Shown piece by piece: positions 8,537 to 18,892 of a stretch of DNA of 64,000 bases; the stretch's first letter is position 1; each line of letters starts with the position of its first letter. The translations under genes were made by a program, and so were the position numbers. Source of the stretch: Medicago truncatula (lineage: Eukaryota; Streptophyta; Magnoliopsida; Fabales; Fabaceae); NCBI RefSeq assembly GCF_003473485.1, contig NC_053047.1:40100972-40164971 (forward strand). The letters are read 5' to 3'. The notes beneath the pieces are model-generated. The model saw only the letters and a list, made by a program, of their open reading frames with translations. It had not been told where the DNA came from and made no database searches.

Positions 8537-11500
8537 GTTATACCCTGATTTTGGACCTAAAATTACTCGTCCAAATTTCTTTTTGACACTGATATTTGTC
8601 AATTCTCTGTTCTTTTACTCTGAATCTTTACTCTCTTTTTAAACGTATTTTACTGCCTCTGTCTTTTCTGGCATTACAAGCCATTTAAGAACCCTCTGAA
8701 ACGTCGCATTACTTTTCTTGCATTTTATTTCAAAAAATCATACAAAAGGGTATTTTGGTCATTTCTTGCAGTGGAACCCATTTTAGTCCCTGTGTTTGCC
8801 TCTGAGTCTTTTCAATTTGTCTGTACAAATAATTGTTGAGTCTTTGTTTAAAAATCATTTCAAAAATTGCATCTGAGTCAATTTGAGTCAGTTTAGTCCC
8901 TAGGGGCATTTTGGTCTTTTCCTGTCAAAATTTCGGCAGAGAGGTATTTTAAAATACCTCATTTTTGTAGCTGGTTCATTTTAGTCCTTTTGTTGATTTT
9001 TATTTTTGGTTTCACTTTACGTTTTTTCAAATTACCAATTTTAGTCCAATTTTATTTTTTAATTGCATTTTAGTCCCTGAACAGTTTCTAAAATTGCATT
9101 TCAGTCCCAAACAGTTTATAAATTGCATTTTAGTCCAAAAATTCTTAAAAATTACTTTTTAGTCCTTTTTTTTCATATTGCAGTTTAGTCCTCAATTTCA
9201 CTTTTTTGCAGAAAGGTCCAAGTCCAGATGGCAGCGCCTCATTGGTCCAAAATTACACATGGCAGCCTATAAAAGGCGCATTCAATGCACAAGTCAGGGA
9301 CGGATTCATTCCACGCCACTTCACCAAAAAACAGAATCAATTTTTCTCTCTCCATTCAGTTAGATCAAAACAGAAAATCACAGAGAAATCACCAAGAACA
9401 TTCATAGAACCCTAACTTTCCAAAACCGAAAATCAACACAGATTCAACCAAATTCATCACGGTTCTCAGTGATTCATCAAAGAATCATCATCATCGAACC
9501 AGATCCTCTGCAATTCAAGGTGCGAATTCGCCAGTGGCAAACTCAAGCACCGATCACAGAGAATCAGCGAAGAGGAAAAGGGAAAGAAAATTCGAACCAG
9601 TGAAGAAGAAGAAAGAATCAAACCGGCCAGAACCGATTTATTTTCGGATTCACGCAGCAAAATCAACAAAGCAGAGCCAAGAATCAAGCTTTTTTTTCTG
9701 AAGAATCTCGTATAATCTCCAAACAAAACTCAGGTAAAACTCAAATTTCATCTTTCTTTCTCAAGAACATCAACAAAGACGAATCAAGTGTAGATCTATG
9801 AAATTCTAAAAGATTCCATTCGAAAAAGTCAAAAAAAACTTGAAAAAGTTCCTTACAAAACTGCGAGCAAAAAGTGTAGATCTACGTTGATTCGAGCTTT
9901 GCATGCAAAAACCAGTGCCATATTCATGCTTAGAATGAAAAAGGATATCCAAAAATGTAAAAAATTTCGAAAACGGAGAAGTTTGTTCAACTCCGGCGGC
10001 GGCGCCGCCACCCTTGGGCGGCCGGCCACCACGCCGGAGGGACAAACCTCACCGGAGAAGATGAAGATCTTCCTCCATTTGCGGTTTCCGGCGAGAGAGA
10101 GGGAGGAGAGAAGTGAGAGCTTCTCTCACTAGAATGAGAGAAGAGAGAGAAAGGAAAGGAGGAAATGAAATAAACCGGTCCTAAAGCCTTTATATAAACC
10201 ACTGAACCGGTCCGGTTTATTCCTGGTTCTCTCCTTTCGTTCTCAACCCTTAGATCTAGGTCTTGGATTCCTGGATCAATCCAACGGTTCCTGTGCATTC
10301 AGATCCATGGGTTTTGGGCTTGGGTTTCTGTTTGTGGTTTCCTGTACGTTTTTTGATTTTTTCTGCTATCTGCACCCTGCTTTTTTGCTAATTGAACCTC
10401 TGCATGCTCAATCTTTTCTCTAAAAATTCCTAAAAAATTGTTATATGTTTCTTAATACATTTTAACACTTTTGTGATATTTTCCAGTGGTTTAAAAAATG
10501 ATAAAATGTGTGTGTTATTTTTTCTTGATTAATTTTGTGTTTGATCTAAGTTTGTGTATTTTTGTGGTATATTTTCTCATAAAATGTTGGCATGTAATGT
10601 GGATGATTGGTGTGTAATTTCATGGTGAATGTGTTGCTGATCATGTGTATATCTTGCTGATTGTGGATGTAGATTTTCATGTCTTTCTTGTTTTGCAAGC
10701 AATGTGTGTTTTTATCAAGAAATAAAGTGCAAAATATCTTTGAAAATGTGTCATGATTCTTGGCTTGAATATGTCCTATTTGTTCCCACATTATAGCTCA
10801 AAATCAAACCCCTTTAACATTGCTATAATGAGGGGATTATAGGTCATGTGCATGTCTAAGTGTCATAACCAATTTTAGGTATATTTTGCCATTTTATTTC
10901 ATTACTTTTTTTCTTTTTTTTTTCTCTTGCTATTCTATTCAATTTTGCTTACCTTTCTACTATTTTTATGACTTATCATACTAACCATTTCATCTCACAT
11001 TTCATTCATCCCATAGTTTTGGCATCATTTCTCTATTCATTTCTATATCAATTGGGTTTGTAATAATTTTAGATAGATTAGTTCCTTTTTAAATTCTTTG
11101 CAAGACCATAGCATGTATCTAGGACTCAATGTAAAGGACTATGGACATTATAAGGGATGTACACCGACACAAGCACCGACACGCACACACGTTGCATGAT
11201 TACCGTTTAGATGTATGCTTAGGGAATGCGATTTTTAGACAAATGCCAATCTTCAAAAAATAATAAACTAATTCCATCACTCAAATTTTTCCAAACAAAC
11301 CTTGGAGTCAAAACTCCATTGAATTTTTTCCTTTATTTTCTTAAACAAATCCAAATGAATCCTAATTCCTACTTAGACTTTTTTTAATAAACAATTGAAC
11401 CAACATTCACTATTTCCTTCTCTTATGCCTTTAAGGCCTCTTTCTTTTCTTCAAAACCATTTTCCAACAAAAACTAAAATCAACCAAACACACAAAAAAA

Positions 11501-11871
11501 CTTTTTTTGAGAGAGAACTACATGGAGTTTGATCCCTTAAATGGGTATGTAGGCATGAGGTCAAAACCTCTCCAAGTCCACTAAAATAAAACCTCAAACA
11601 CTTTCTCCCCCCCATTCTTAACATAAGTAAATTTCCTTTTTCATAAGTAGCATTAAAAATAAAGCGTAGAAATAAACTTAAGAAAACGGCTCCTATAGAG
11701 TACTATAGTCACCGCGGGTGCCTAACACCTTCCCGTAGTGAAAACGACCCCCGAACTTCGAATCTAAGGGTTTTTTCTCAATTTTGCCCTTCCCAAGAAA
11801 AAATAGAGAATATCAAAGATTGAAAGGTTCAAGCCTAATTAATGACTTGACACCCGAAAATCGCGATAACA
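8537..11871 (+). mobile_element. Solo LTR, 3335 bp, of a large-LTR retrotransposon
   Basis: The ends are TGTTATACC and GCGATAACA, a 6-bp perfect inverted repeat (TGTTAT/ATAACA) with TG...CA. The 5-bp target duplication is cccat at 8532-8536 and 11872-11876. No internal domain, PBS or second LTR is present and no long reading frame of retroelement type is seen. A TATA motif, cctataaaagg, lies at about 9267, suggesting plus orientation, and a GC-rich patch lies at 9990-10060. The phrase gggtgcctaacaccttcccg near 11718 is familiar from Tat/Ogre- and Athila-like LTRs, so that lineage is a guess. The target sequence is a tandem repeat whose partner at 11955-12100 shows the uninterrupted form. Confidence 0.85.
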
Positions 11872-11876
11872 CCCAT

Positions 11877-12499
11877 CAAGAATATTAATTTCATATTATT
11901 TGTATTTATCTTTATCCTAAAATGTTAGGCATTTCCTAAATTTATTCCACTTCAAGTGCATCCATTTGTTCTGCGCCCTCCCTATTTACATGCCAATTCT
12001 TAAGTAAAAAAAAATGCCTCATCAAAAATATTAATTTCATTTTATTCATATTAATCTTTATCCTAAAATGTTGGGCATTTTCTAATTTTGTTCCACTATT
12101 TTGTGCTTATCGTGATAAGTAATACTCTTTATTGTTCAACCATCATATCTTACTCACACGTATTGTTCGAGGGGTGATTTAAAAATATTGATTAATGACG
12201 AGGACGGCGATTATACCGATGTTGCATCAAATGTGGTCTACAAAGAAGTTTTCCGTAATGTGTAGGACTTTTTTGTGTACTATTCATTTTCTTACTTATT
12301 GAAATTATTTGCATGTCAACGAACTTCAGTTTCCCTTTTAAAATTATATGTTATGTTAAAGTAACAGAAACTGCGTCTTAGAATTATGGAACAATAACAA
12401 AGTCTATCGTAATTGACATTATGCTTTGATTCACGATAATTTTTACATTCAAGCGAACTACATTGTTTTATTTTTACATGAATATTTACTTCCTAAAAT
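11877..12499 (+). other. Right part of Helitron H1 cargo; tandem repeat and possible last exon
   Basis: 11877-11955 continues the unit broken by the solo LTR; 11957-12100 is its tandem partner (both with attcttaagt and aatattaatttcat). A short open stretch at 12191-12265 (INDEDGDYTDV to a TAG) may be the final exon of the B3-like pseudogene. Nothing else is recognised. Confidence 0.4.
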
Positions 12500-12583
12500 G
12501 ACCCGTGCGTTAGCATGGGTCAATGGTCTAGTATTCCTAAACAAAGCTTTGTTGCCCTAATTTTAACCTAATATTTAACCTAA

Positions 12584-13402
12584 CTAGACTTTCCACCCGT
12601 GCTGCCGCACGGGTCATATACATTGTAGATGTAGTAGACAAAAACAAATCTCAATGTATATCAAAGAGAATGAAATATGTGGTCCAAAATATATGCAGAT
12701 GTTGGAATTCGAACCTCAGACACCACACTTATTCACCTTAAAAATATTAATTTTTATCAATCGTGTGTTACTTCATTCTTTTGTTAAAATTATATGTCAA
12801 TGTTATATTATTGGTATCTTACTTCATCTTTTTTTTTTTTTTTGACAAAATGTTACTTCATTCTTTTGTAAAAATTATATGTTAATGTTATATTATGTAC
12901 CTAAAAATAGCTCATTCTTAACCTCAACATGTAAAATGTTTTATTTAAATAATTTTCCTTTTATCGAATATTTGGCCTTTACCGTAACTGATACCCTTTA
13001 ACTGTTTGTTGAAATGTTTCTTCCACCTGTTTATATAGATTGCAAAATTCTGGTGCATTTTTTGGTAAATATTTAACAAAGAGAGTTCAGTTCTAATTTG
13101 GATGAAAAATGTAATATTAACAAAAAAAAATGTTGCTATAATCTTTCAAAACCCTTTTATTCCAATAGGGCGATTTGTTTTGTTGAAGAAATAGGGCGAT
13201 TTGTTTTGAAGAAATAGGGGAAATAAAGCGATGCCGATTTGCTTTGTTCATGAAAATAGGAGATTAGGTGTGAGCATTATGGTTGTTCATGAAAATAGGA
13301 GATTAAGTGTGAGCATTAGGGTTAAAACAGTAAAATTATGTAGGGTTTAGGTTAAAATTAGGGCTTACATGTTAACTTTAATATATAAGAAGAATAAGAA
13401 GA
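12584..13402 (-). mobile_element. Helitron H2, non-autonomous, 819 bp, inverted
   Basis: Read on the minus strand the element starts TCTTCTTATTCTTCTT (at 13402) and ends with a hairpin, ACCCGTGC/GCACGGGT at 12595-12614, followed 7 nt later by CTAG (12584-12587). It lies between A12583 and T13403 with no target duplication. The uninterrupted target, tttaacctaatattttagca, survives at 6481-6500, with the insertion point between 6490 and 6491. Inside are a B-box-like SINE fragment (about 12655-12740), an 80-bp direct repeat (about 12768 and 12850) and a 39-bp tandem repeat (about 13244-13322). There is no Rep/helicase gene. Confidence 0.8.
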
Positions 13403-13764
13403 TATTTTAGCAACTTTTCCCTCCTTCAAAACCTAACCATATTTCCTAATTCCCCTCCTCTAAACCCTAACCATGATTTCCTAACTTCACTTCTCCTAAA
13501 ACCTATCTAATTGATTTCCATAAACCATATTGCTAAACAAAGCTTTGTTGCCCTAATTTTAACCTAATATTTTAGCAACTTTTCCCTCCTTCAAAACCTA
13601 TCTAATTCCCTTCTTCAATCAATTGTAGTTTATTATTGCATTTGAATCTATGATTGATTGCGGGGAATAAACTTGTCGGGTTTGGGGGTTTAGGGTTTTC
13701 ATTTTCTTATCATCATTATTTTTAATTTCTCTGCAGGTTAAGTCTCTCCCCCAATCTTCCACAA
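13403..13764 (+). repeat. Helitron-type 5' repeats joined to the coiled-coil gene's 5'-UTR intron
   Basis: 13403-13611 repeats the tattttagcaacttttccc ... cctaaccatatttcc sequence also seen at 6491-6900. At 13612 it switches abruptly to cttcaatcaattgtagtt, inside the 5'-UTR intron of coiled-coil copy 2 (compare 3174). The intron donor and first exon are missing. Confidence 0.6.
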
Positions 13765-14558
13765 ATGACTGACGAGGAGAAATCTAAGCCAACTACTTGG
13801 GTCATCTCAGGACCCACATATACCGGCAAAAGGAGATCTGGGCCAAAAACCGGCAAACTTCTCATCAAAAATGATAGAGATCACCAGGCATGATTTTTTT
13901 GATCGTTAGCTATGCTTTTTATTCAAACAATTTTTAGTTTCTTTGTCTGTTTTAGCCCTTTAATATTATTTTTTTATACCTGCAGACTTATTATGATATC
14001 TTTTATGATGAAATGATCAAAGACGTTCGTAGTTGCATCAATAAGCCTGATGCTGATTTAAATCACGAGGCAAGTTTTTCTCTAACAATGATTTTGATTC
14101 AAGTTTTACAGTTTTAGTTTCTTTGTTCATATTTGAGTTCTTTAATGTTAATTAATTATCCTCTAAACCAGCAGTTGTATAGGCTGAAAATTGCGTGGTC
14201 TGGCAAGGGTCAGTATAGAGAGTATGTTGCCAAAAGCCGTAAAGAACTTCGAATTCTGATGAAGAAAATTAAAAAAAAGGAAGCTGAAATTCTGGGAATA
14301 AGCAAGGAAAAGGAGGAAGCTGAAATGAAAAGGAAGGAAGAGGAGGAAGCTGAAAGGAAGGAAAAGGAGGAAGCTGAAATGAAAAGGAAGGAAGAGGAGG
14401 AACCTGAAAGGAAGGAAAAGGAGGAAGCTGAAATTCTGAAAAAAAGCAAGGAAAAGAAGGAAGCTAAAATTCAGAAAAAGAAAATGAAAAAGAAGGAAGC
14501 TAAAATTCGAAAGCAAGCAGCTAAAAAAGTTTGTGAGGAAGGGGCTAAAGCATGTTAA
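13765..14558 (+). CDS. Coiled-coil protein, copy 2; promoterless, with expanded K/E repeat
   Basis: The exons are 13765-13887, 13986-14069 and 14175-14558 in phase 0, giving 196 residues. Exon 1 matches copy 1 closely. Both introns again begin GC (CAG|GCATGA, GAG|GCAAGT) and end CAG. Exon 3 is 54 nt longer than copy 1 because an 18-codon block, AEMKRKEEEE plus a following basic/acidic half, is present twice, so the coiled coil is extended in frame. No stop or frameshift is seen. The copy starts inside the 5'-UTR intron, so the native promoter is absent and expression would need a new one. Function unknown. Confidence 0.5.
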
Positions 14559-14699
14559 ATGCCCTAACTAAAATTAGGCAGTTGTGTGTAGAGTAAGAAA
14601 TTGAAATTGAATTATGTTATGTTTTATCCTCAAGTTATAGAGAACCAAGCTCTTGAATCTTGGTCTTTTCTGAACTATTTCCTATATAACTAATTAACT

Positions 14700-14846
14700 A
14701 TTGTAATATCGCCATCAATTAAGTATTTGTATGGTGCAATCTGTTTTTGTTCAGTGCCAGTTTCCAGCAGTATCACACTTGCATCTAGCAAGGGTTATGG
14801 ATATTTTTTTTCACTTACATCAATTGAATTATTGTTTGGTGAATCC
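14700..14846 (+). repeat. Shared 3' module, copy 3
   Basis: It lies about 140 bp after the copy 2 stop, like copy 1, and ends at ggtgaatcc. It then continues atgaataaagaatcag into LINE ORF1-like sequence without the aagaaacag linker of copies 1, 2 and 5. Confidence 0.7.
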
Positions 14847-14862
14847 ATGAATAAAGAATCAG

Positions 14863-15500
14863 ATGCTAGAAGTGAAGAGAATAATGAAAACATCACATGA
14901 TACACAAACACAGTTTTACAATACCGAGGAGGAAGATGATTTTTTCTCTGTGAAAGAAAGTAATGTTCAAGAATACCTAAAAGATTGCAGTAATAGACTT
15001 GTTGGGAAATTCCTATCTGGGTGCAGATTTGGGGTATACCACCTGTTATCAGAACCAAGCAGATGGGTGCTAAAATTTGAACTAAGCTTGGTCAAGTCCA
15101 GGAGTCTGAACTTCACCAATATCCTGAAAGAGTCACCCTTATAAAGGTTAAAGTGATGTTACACACCAGAAAACCAGTCAAGCCAGGAATGCATATGGGG
15201 AACAGTAGGGAGGAGACTAATTGGGTTGACTTCAGGTATGAAAAGCTACGTGGGTTTTATCTTTCAAGAGGCATTCTTATAGGCCATTCTGAATATTACT
15301 GCAAACTAAAAACTACTTGTAGGAAGAATCCTGAAGTAATAAATCCATCAGGACCAAGGCTTTTAGGTTATATTTAGTATAGGAAACACATGATGCATGG
15401 TATTTGGAGAGAGGAGATTCAGCAGTAACCCCCTCAAAGGATCGAATCAGGAAAATGCATGTAAGGACTATCAAAATTATTACAGAAGATTAATTTTTAC
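14863..15500 (+). pseudogene. LINE ORF1 relic (DUF4283 plus zinc-knuckle type)
   Basis: The first frame (14863-15144) gives TEEEDDFFSVKESNVQE and SNRLVGKFLSGCRFGV, the start of a DUF4283-like domain. In the next frame (15153-15377) comes VKPGMHMGNSREETNWVDF and then RYEKLRGFYLSRGILIGHSE, which aligns with the zf-CCHC_4 module. The two first knuckle cysteines appear replaced by Tyr and Arg, so it could not bind zinc. Such proteins are ORF1 of plant L1 LINEs or derived host genes. A frameshift and a missing middle mark it as dead. A run of 12 Gs lies at 15604-15615. No reverse transcriptase follows. Confidence 0.5.
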
Positions 15501-15790
15501 AAATAATGAGTTAGTCCAAGCATTTCGCTTGAGGAATCCCTATACACAAATGCCAATTTATATGAGAATGAAAATGAAACTGAAACAGAAGACACCAAAA
15601 AGAGGGGGGGGGGGGAATACACGTAACATATATCCAATTAACCATAAAAATCTTAATTAATTCCCATGTATGTCAACGTAATTTCTGAAGAACACCAGGT
15701 ATGATTTTTTGGATCTTTAGCTATGCTTTTTATTCAAACAAAGTTTCTTTGTCCGCTTTAGCCCTTTAATATTATTTTCTATACCAGCAG

Positions 15791-16186
15791 ACTTCGATGT
15801 TTGATTCCTTTTTTGATCAAATGGTTGATGAAATTCGTAGACGCGTGAATGAGCCGGATGCTGATTTAGCATTCGAGGCAAGTTTTTCTCTAACAATAAT
15901 TTTGATTCTAAGTTTTACAGTTTTAGTTTCTTTGTTCATATTTGAGTTTTTAATATTAAGGGTTTTTCCTCTAAACCAGCAGATCTGGCAGCTGAATTGT
16001 GTGCTGAAATGCAAGGTTGAATATAAAGAGGAGGTTGACAATGACCGTAAAGAACTTTGAAGTCTGAAAAAGAAAATTAAAAAGAAGGAAGCTGAAATTC
16101 TGAAAAAGAAGATGGAAAAGAAGGAAGCTAAATTTCGAAAGCGGGCAGCTAAAGTTCCAAAGCAGCAGGAGAAGATAGTTTGTTAG
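15791..16186 (+). pseudogene. Coiled-coil gene copy 3, lacking exon 1 and with a nonsense codon
   Basis: The exons correspond to 15791-15877 and 15983-16186. Exon 2 gives MFDSFFDQMVDEIRRRVNEP, clearly related to copies 1 and 2 but more diverged. Upstream, at the place of the exon 1 end, caccag is followed by GTATGA, a normal GT donor, where copies 1 and 2 have GC. The second intron keeps GAG|GCAAGT. In exon 3 a TGA (16058-16060) replaces the CGA codon of the other copies. The frame then runs on through the K/E region to TAG at 16184-16186. The intron between the two exons (105 nt) has no stop and stays in frame, so an unspliced reading of 88 codons is open. Confidence 0.6.
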
Positions 16187-16239
16187 GCCTCTTACAAAAA
16201 TAAAGCACGTTAAATGCTGTAACTAAAATTACGCAGTTG

Positions 16240-16354
16240 TGTATGGTGCAATCTGTTTCTGTTCAGTGCTTCTAGCAGCATCACACTGTCATCTAGCAAA
16301 AGATTATGGATTGTTTTTTCACTTACATCAATTGAATTATTGTTTGGTGAATCC
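16240..16354 (+). repeat. Shared 3' module, copy 4
   Basis: A shorter module copy, about 50 bp after the copy 3 stop, starting with tggtgcaatctgtttctg and ending at ggtgaatcc. The very next base starts the site-1-protease-like fragment. Copies 3 and 4 thus switch at the same position into unrelated sequence. Confidence 0.7.
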
Positions 16355-18112
16355 GGAATGGGTGTTATTGGCTATGTCAAAAGTCCACCAATATGGCATC
16401 CTTTCGAAGAAGTAGGGAATCTTTTAAGCATTCATTTTACGTATTCTGAAGTCATTTGGCCTTGGACTGGTTATTTGGCCATTTATATGCAAATCAAGGA
16501 AGAAGGTGCACGATTTTCTGGTAATATTGAAGGTAATGTGACTCTCGAATTAGCACTTGTGTGCTTCAATTGAAGTTAAAAGTGGTGCCAACACCGCCGC
16601 GAGCAAAACGAATTTCGTGGGATCAGTTTCACAATATAAAATACCCCCCAGGTTATATTCCTAGAGATTCCTTGGATGTTCGTAATGACATTCTTGACTG
16701 GCACGGGGATCATCTACATACAAATTTTCATATAATGTTCAACATGTTACGAGATGCTGGTTACTATGTCGAAACACTCGGTTCTCCTCTTACATGCTTT
16801 GATGCTCGACAGTATGGAACACTTCTTTTGGTGGATCTTGAAGAAGAGTACTTTCCCGAGATTGAAAAGTTGAGAGATGATGTTATAAATACTGGATTGG
16901 GATTAGCTGTCTTTGCTGAGTGGTACAACGTAGATACCATGGTAAAGATGAGATTCGTCGATGATAATACACGGAGTTGGTGGACCCCTGTCACTGGAGG
17001 TGCTAATAATCCTGCACTTAATGATCTTTTGGCTCCATTTGGAATTGCTTTCGGAGATAAGATTCTGAGCGGTGATTTTTCACTTTTTGGTGAGGAGAAT
17101 CGATACGCATCTGGAACTGACATAGTGAGGGTTTCCAAGGGGTGGCTATGTAGCTTTCCTTTCTCGGATAGTTCAGAAAGTGGAGCCACTCAGAATGTGT
17201 TGCTTACTTCTAGCACCACCAAGGTGTGAGACGACATCTTCTATTTCTTCACCATGGTTAATGACGTTTAAAATTGTGTTTAATTATGTTCTGTGGGCAG
17301 TTAATGAGTTGTGAAACCTTATTATATTCATTGATCGGCCACTGAACATAATTATTCACATATTTCAACGGCATTAATCATTCAAATTGTTATCTATTTT
17401 TGGTTGTCAAATTTGTATCAAAATGTTAGTTCTGTTTTTAAAATTTGGCCTCTCTGTGAAACAGGCAGATTCTCCAATTCTTGGTCTTACAGTGATGGGT
17501 GAAGGTCGCATTGCCATGTACGGTGACTCCAACTGTTTGGACAGCAGTCATATGGTGACGAACTGTTTTACGCTTTTGAGGAAAATGCTTGATTTTACTA
17601 GCAAGAATGTTAGAGATCCAGTACTTTTCTCTAATTCGAATAAACAAGACGCTCTCTTGTATGAAGACGACAACCAGTTGCCATCTCGCAGAACTGATGT
17701 GAATTTCTCTTCATATTCAGCTGTTACAGGGAAGGAATTGATCTGCAAGACCGACTCAAGGTTCGAAATATGGGGAACCAAGGGTTACAGTTTGCAAGTC
17801 AGAGGAAGAAACAGAAGATTGCCTGGTTATCCTGTCATTGATCTGGGCAATGGTTTCAATTTAAAGTTCGATGCTTCCAACATTAGGCGTCGGAAGGTAA
17901 CTTTGAGAAATAAGGACGACTCTCTTGGGAACAGATATTTGGGCTTGTTCTATGGAGACGAGGTAAGAAACTGAAACCGTTGTTGAGCTGGTTTTCTAGA
18001 AATTTCAGATGCTGCATATTGCTGATGTACTGAACTCGGTATTTCTTGCAGCCTGATGCACCTATGCTGGTTGGTAGTCACTGGCTTATTCCTGTGGCTG
18101 TCGCAGCAACTG
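16355..18112 (+). pseudogene. Site-1-protease-like subtilase (SBT6.1/S1P type), C-terminal fragment
   Basis: Exon-like blocks are 16355 to about 16560, about 16560-17223, 17465-17962 and 18052-18112, with normal GT/AG borders at the last two introns. The protein matches the region after the catalytic domain of site-1 protease: SPPIWHPFEEVGNLL, WPWTGYLA, VVPTPPRAKRISWDQFH, YPPGYIPRDSLDVRNDILDW, GDHLHTNF, YGTLLLVDLEEEYFPE, MYGDSNCLDSSH and YLGLFYGDE. S1P is a Golgi subtilase that cleaves membrane-anchored bZIP factors. The catalytic Asp/His/Ser domain is absent, a frame change with lost sequence lies near 16550-16570, and the last exon, which should carry the membrane anchor, is not found. It is therefore a pseudogene fragment joined directly to module copy 4. 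Confidence 0.85.
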
Positions 18113-18892
18113 GTTAGTGAATACTTAACTTTGCCATCCAAATTTTTAGACTAGTACTAGTTTATGTATTGTTAAGATTCCGACGTAGATATGGCCTGAA
18201 AATGAGTTTATAAGTAGGAGACATCAACTGCCTTACAAATTGGTTTTGCAGAGTTGAGTTAGACTTGACCTAAATTTTAAGATGATATCAAGGCCTATCC
18301 AAGATCAGTTAGGCCACCCGTTATCAGGGCACTCAGGTCATGCTCCATATGCCAAGTCCTAGGTGTGAGGTGTGTGTTAAGATTCCCAGACTGAACGATA
18401 TATGACTTGAATATGAGTTTTTAAATGGTGTCATCTCTCACCTTACAAGTCCGTTTTATAGGGTTGAGTCCCTTATGTAGCACCGTCACTTCAGATTGAA
18501 GCATGTCCTATGTCCAACATGTGTCAGTGTACGATACCAACATTTCACCGACACACCGTTATTACATTCAATTATTCTATTTTCTCAAATTATTTCCGAT
18601 GTCGACGTCTCACTGTCAATGTCATGTTTTGTGTCAGTGTTTCATAGATACTAGTGACCAAATCCAAATTTGAAAATGTATAATTTGTTGGTTACAGCTA
18701 TATGAGCACTTAGTTTGAATTTCTGAACTTTGAATATTTTATGGATTGACATGCATCATCCTTTGAAAAAATAACTCACTATTATAAACAGCTAACAACT
18801 AAATAATTTTTTTATTAAGTGATCTGACTAGTTTTTCATTTTTGTTTCCGACAGCCCTAATAAAGAGTGATTATCTAGGTTTAATGTAGTTT
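18113..18892 (+). repeat. Decayed LTR/TRIM-like repeats downstream of the S1P fragment
   Basis: Two related units start tgttaagattcc near 18170 and 18374, each with atgagtttataag/atgagttttta and a ccttacaa ... gttttgcagagttgag or similar phrase. This is a common legume LTR/TRIM-type sequence. From 18480 to 18660 phrases such as gtgtcagtg and ttacattcaattatt form another degraded dispersed repeat. No gene. Confidence 0.45.

Larger units (their letters stand above)
6433..12531 (+). mobile_element. Putative Helitron H1, later invaded by a solo LTR
   Basis: The proposed 5' end is TCTTCTTATTCC at 6433, after A6432. The proposed 3' end is CTAG (12528-12531) before T12532, preceded by a hairpin with arms GACCCGTGC (12500-12508) and GCATGGGTC (12513-12521). 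These are Helitron hallmarks: 5' TC, 3' CTRR, a subterminal hairpin and insertion between A and T. The cargo is a B3-like pseudogene and a tandem repeat. Subtracting the solo LTR leaves about 2.8 kb. A second TCTTCTTA at 6421 suggests insertion just inside the 5' end of an older Helitron. No Rep/helicase gene is present. The 3' end is the better supported end. Confidence 0.5.

Noticed and set aside
9178..10298. Several 60-100-codon open frames inside the solo LTR
   Set aside because: They overlap on both strands, have no domain motifs, and lie inside a defined LTR. The GC-rich patch at 9990-10060 keeps frames open by chance.
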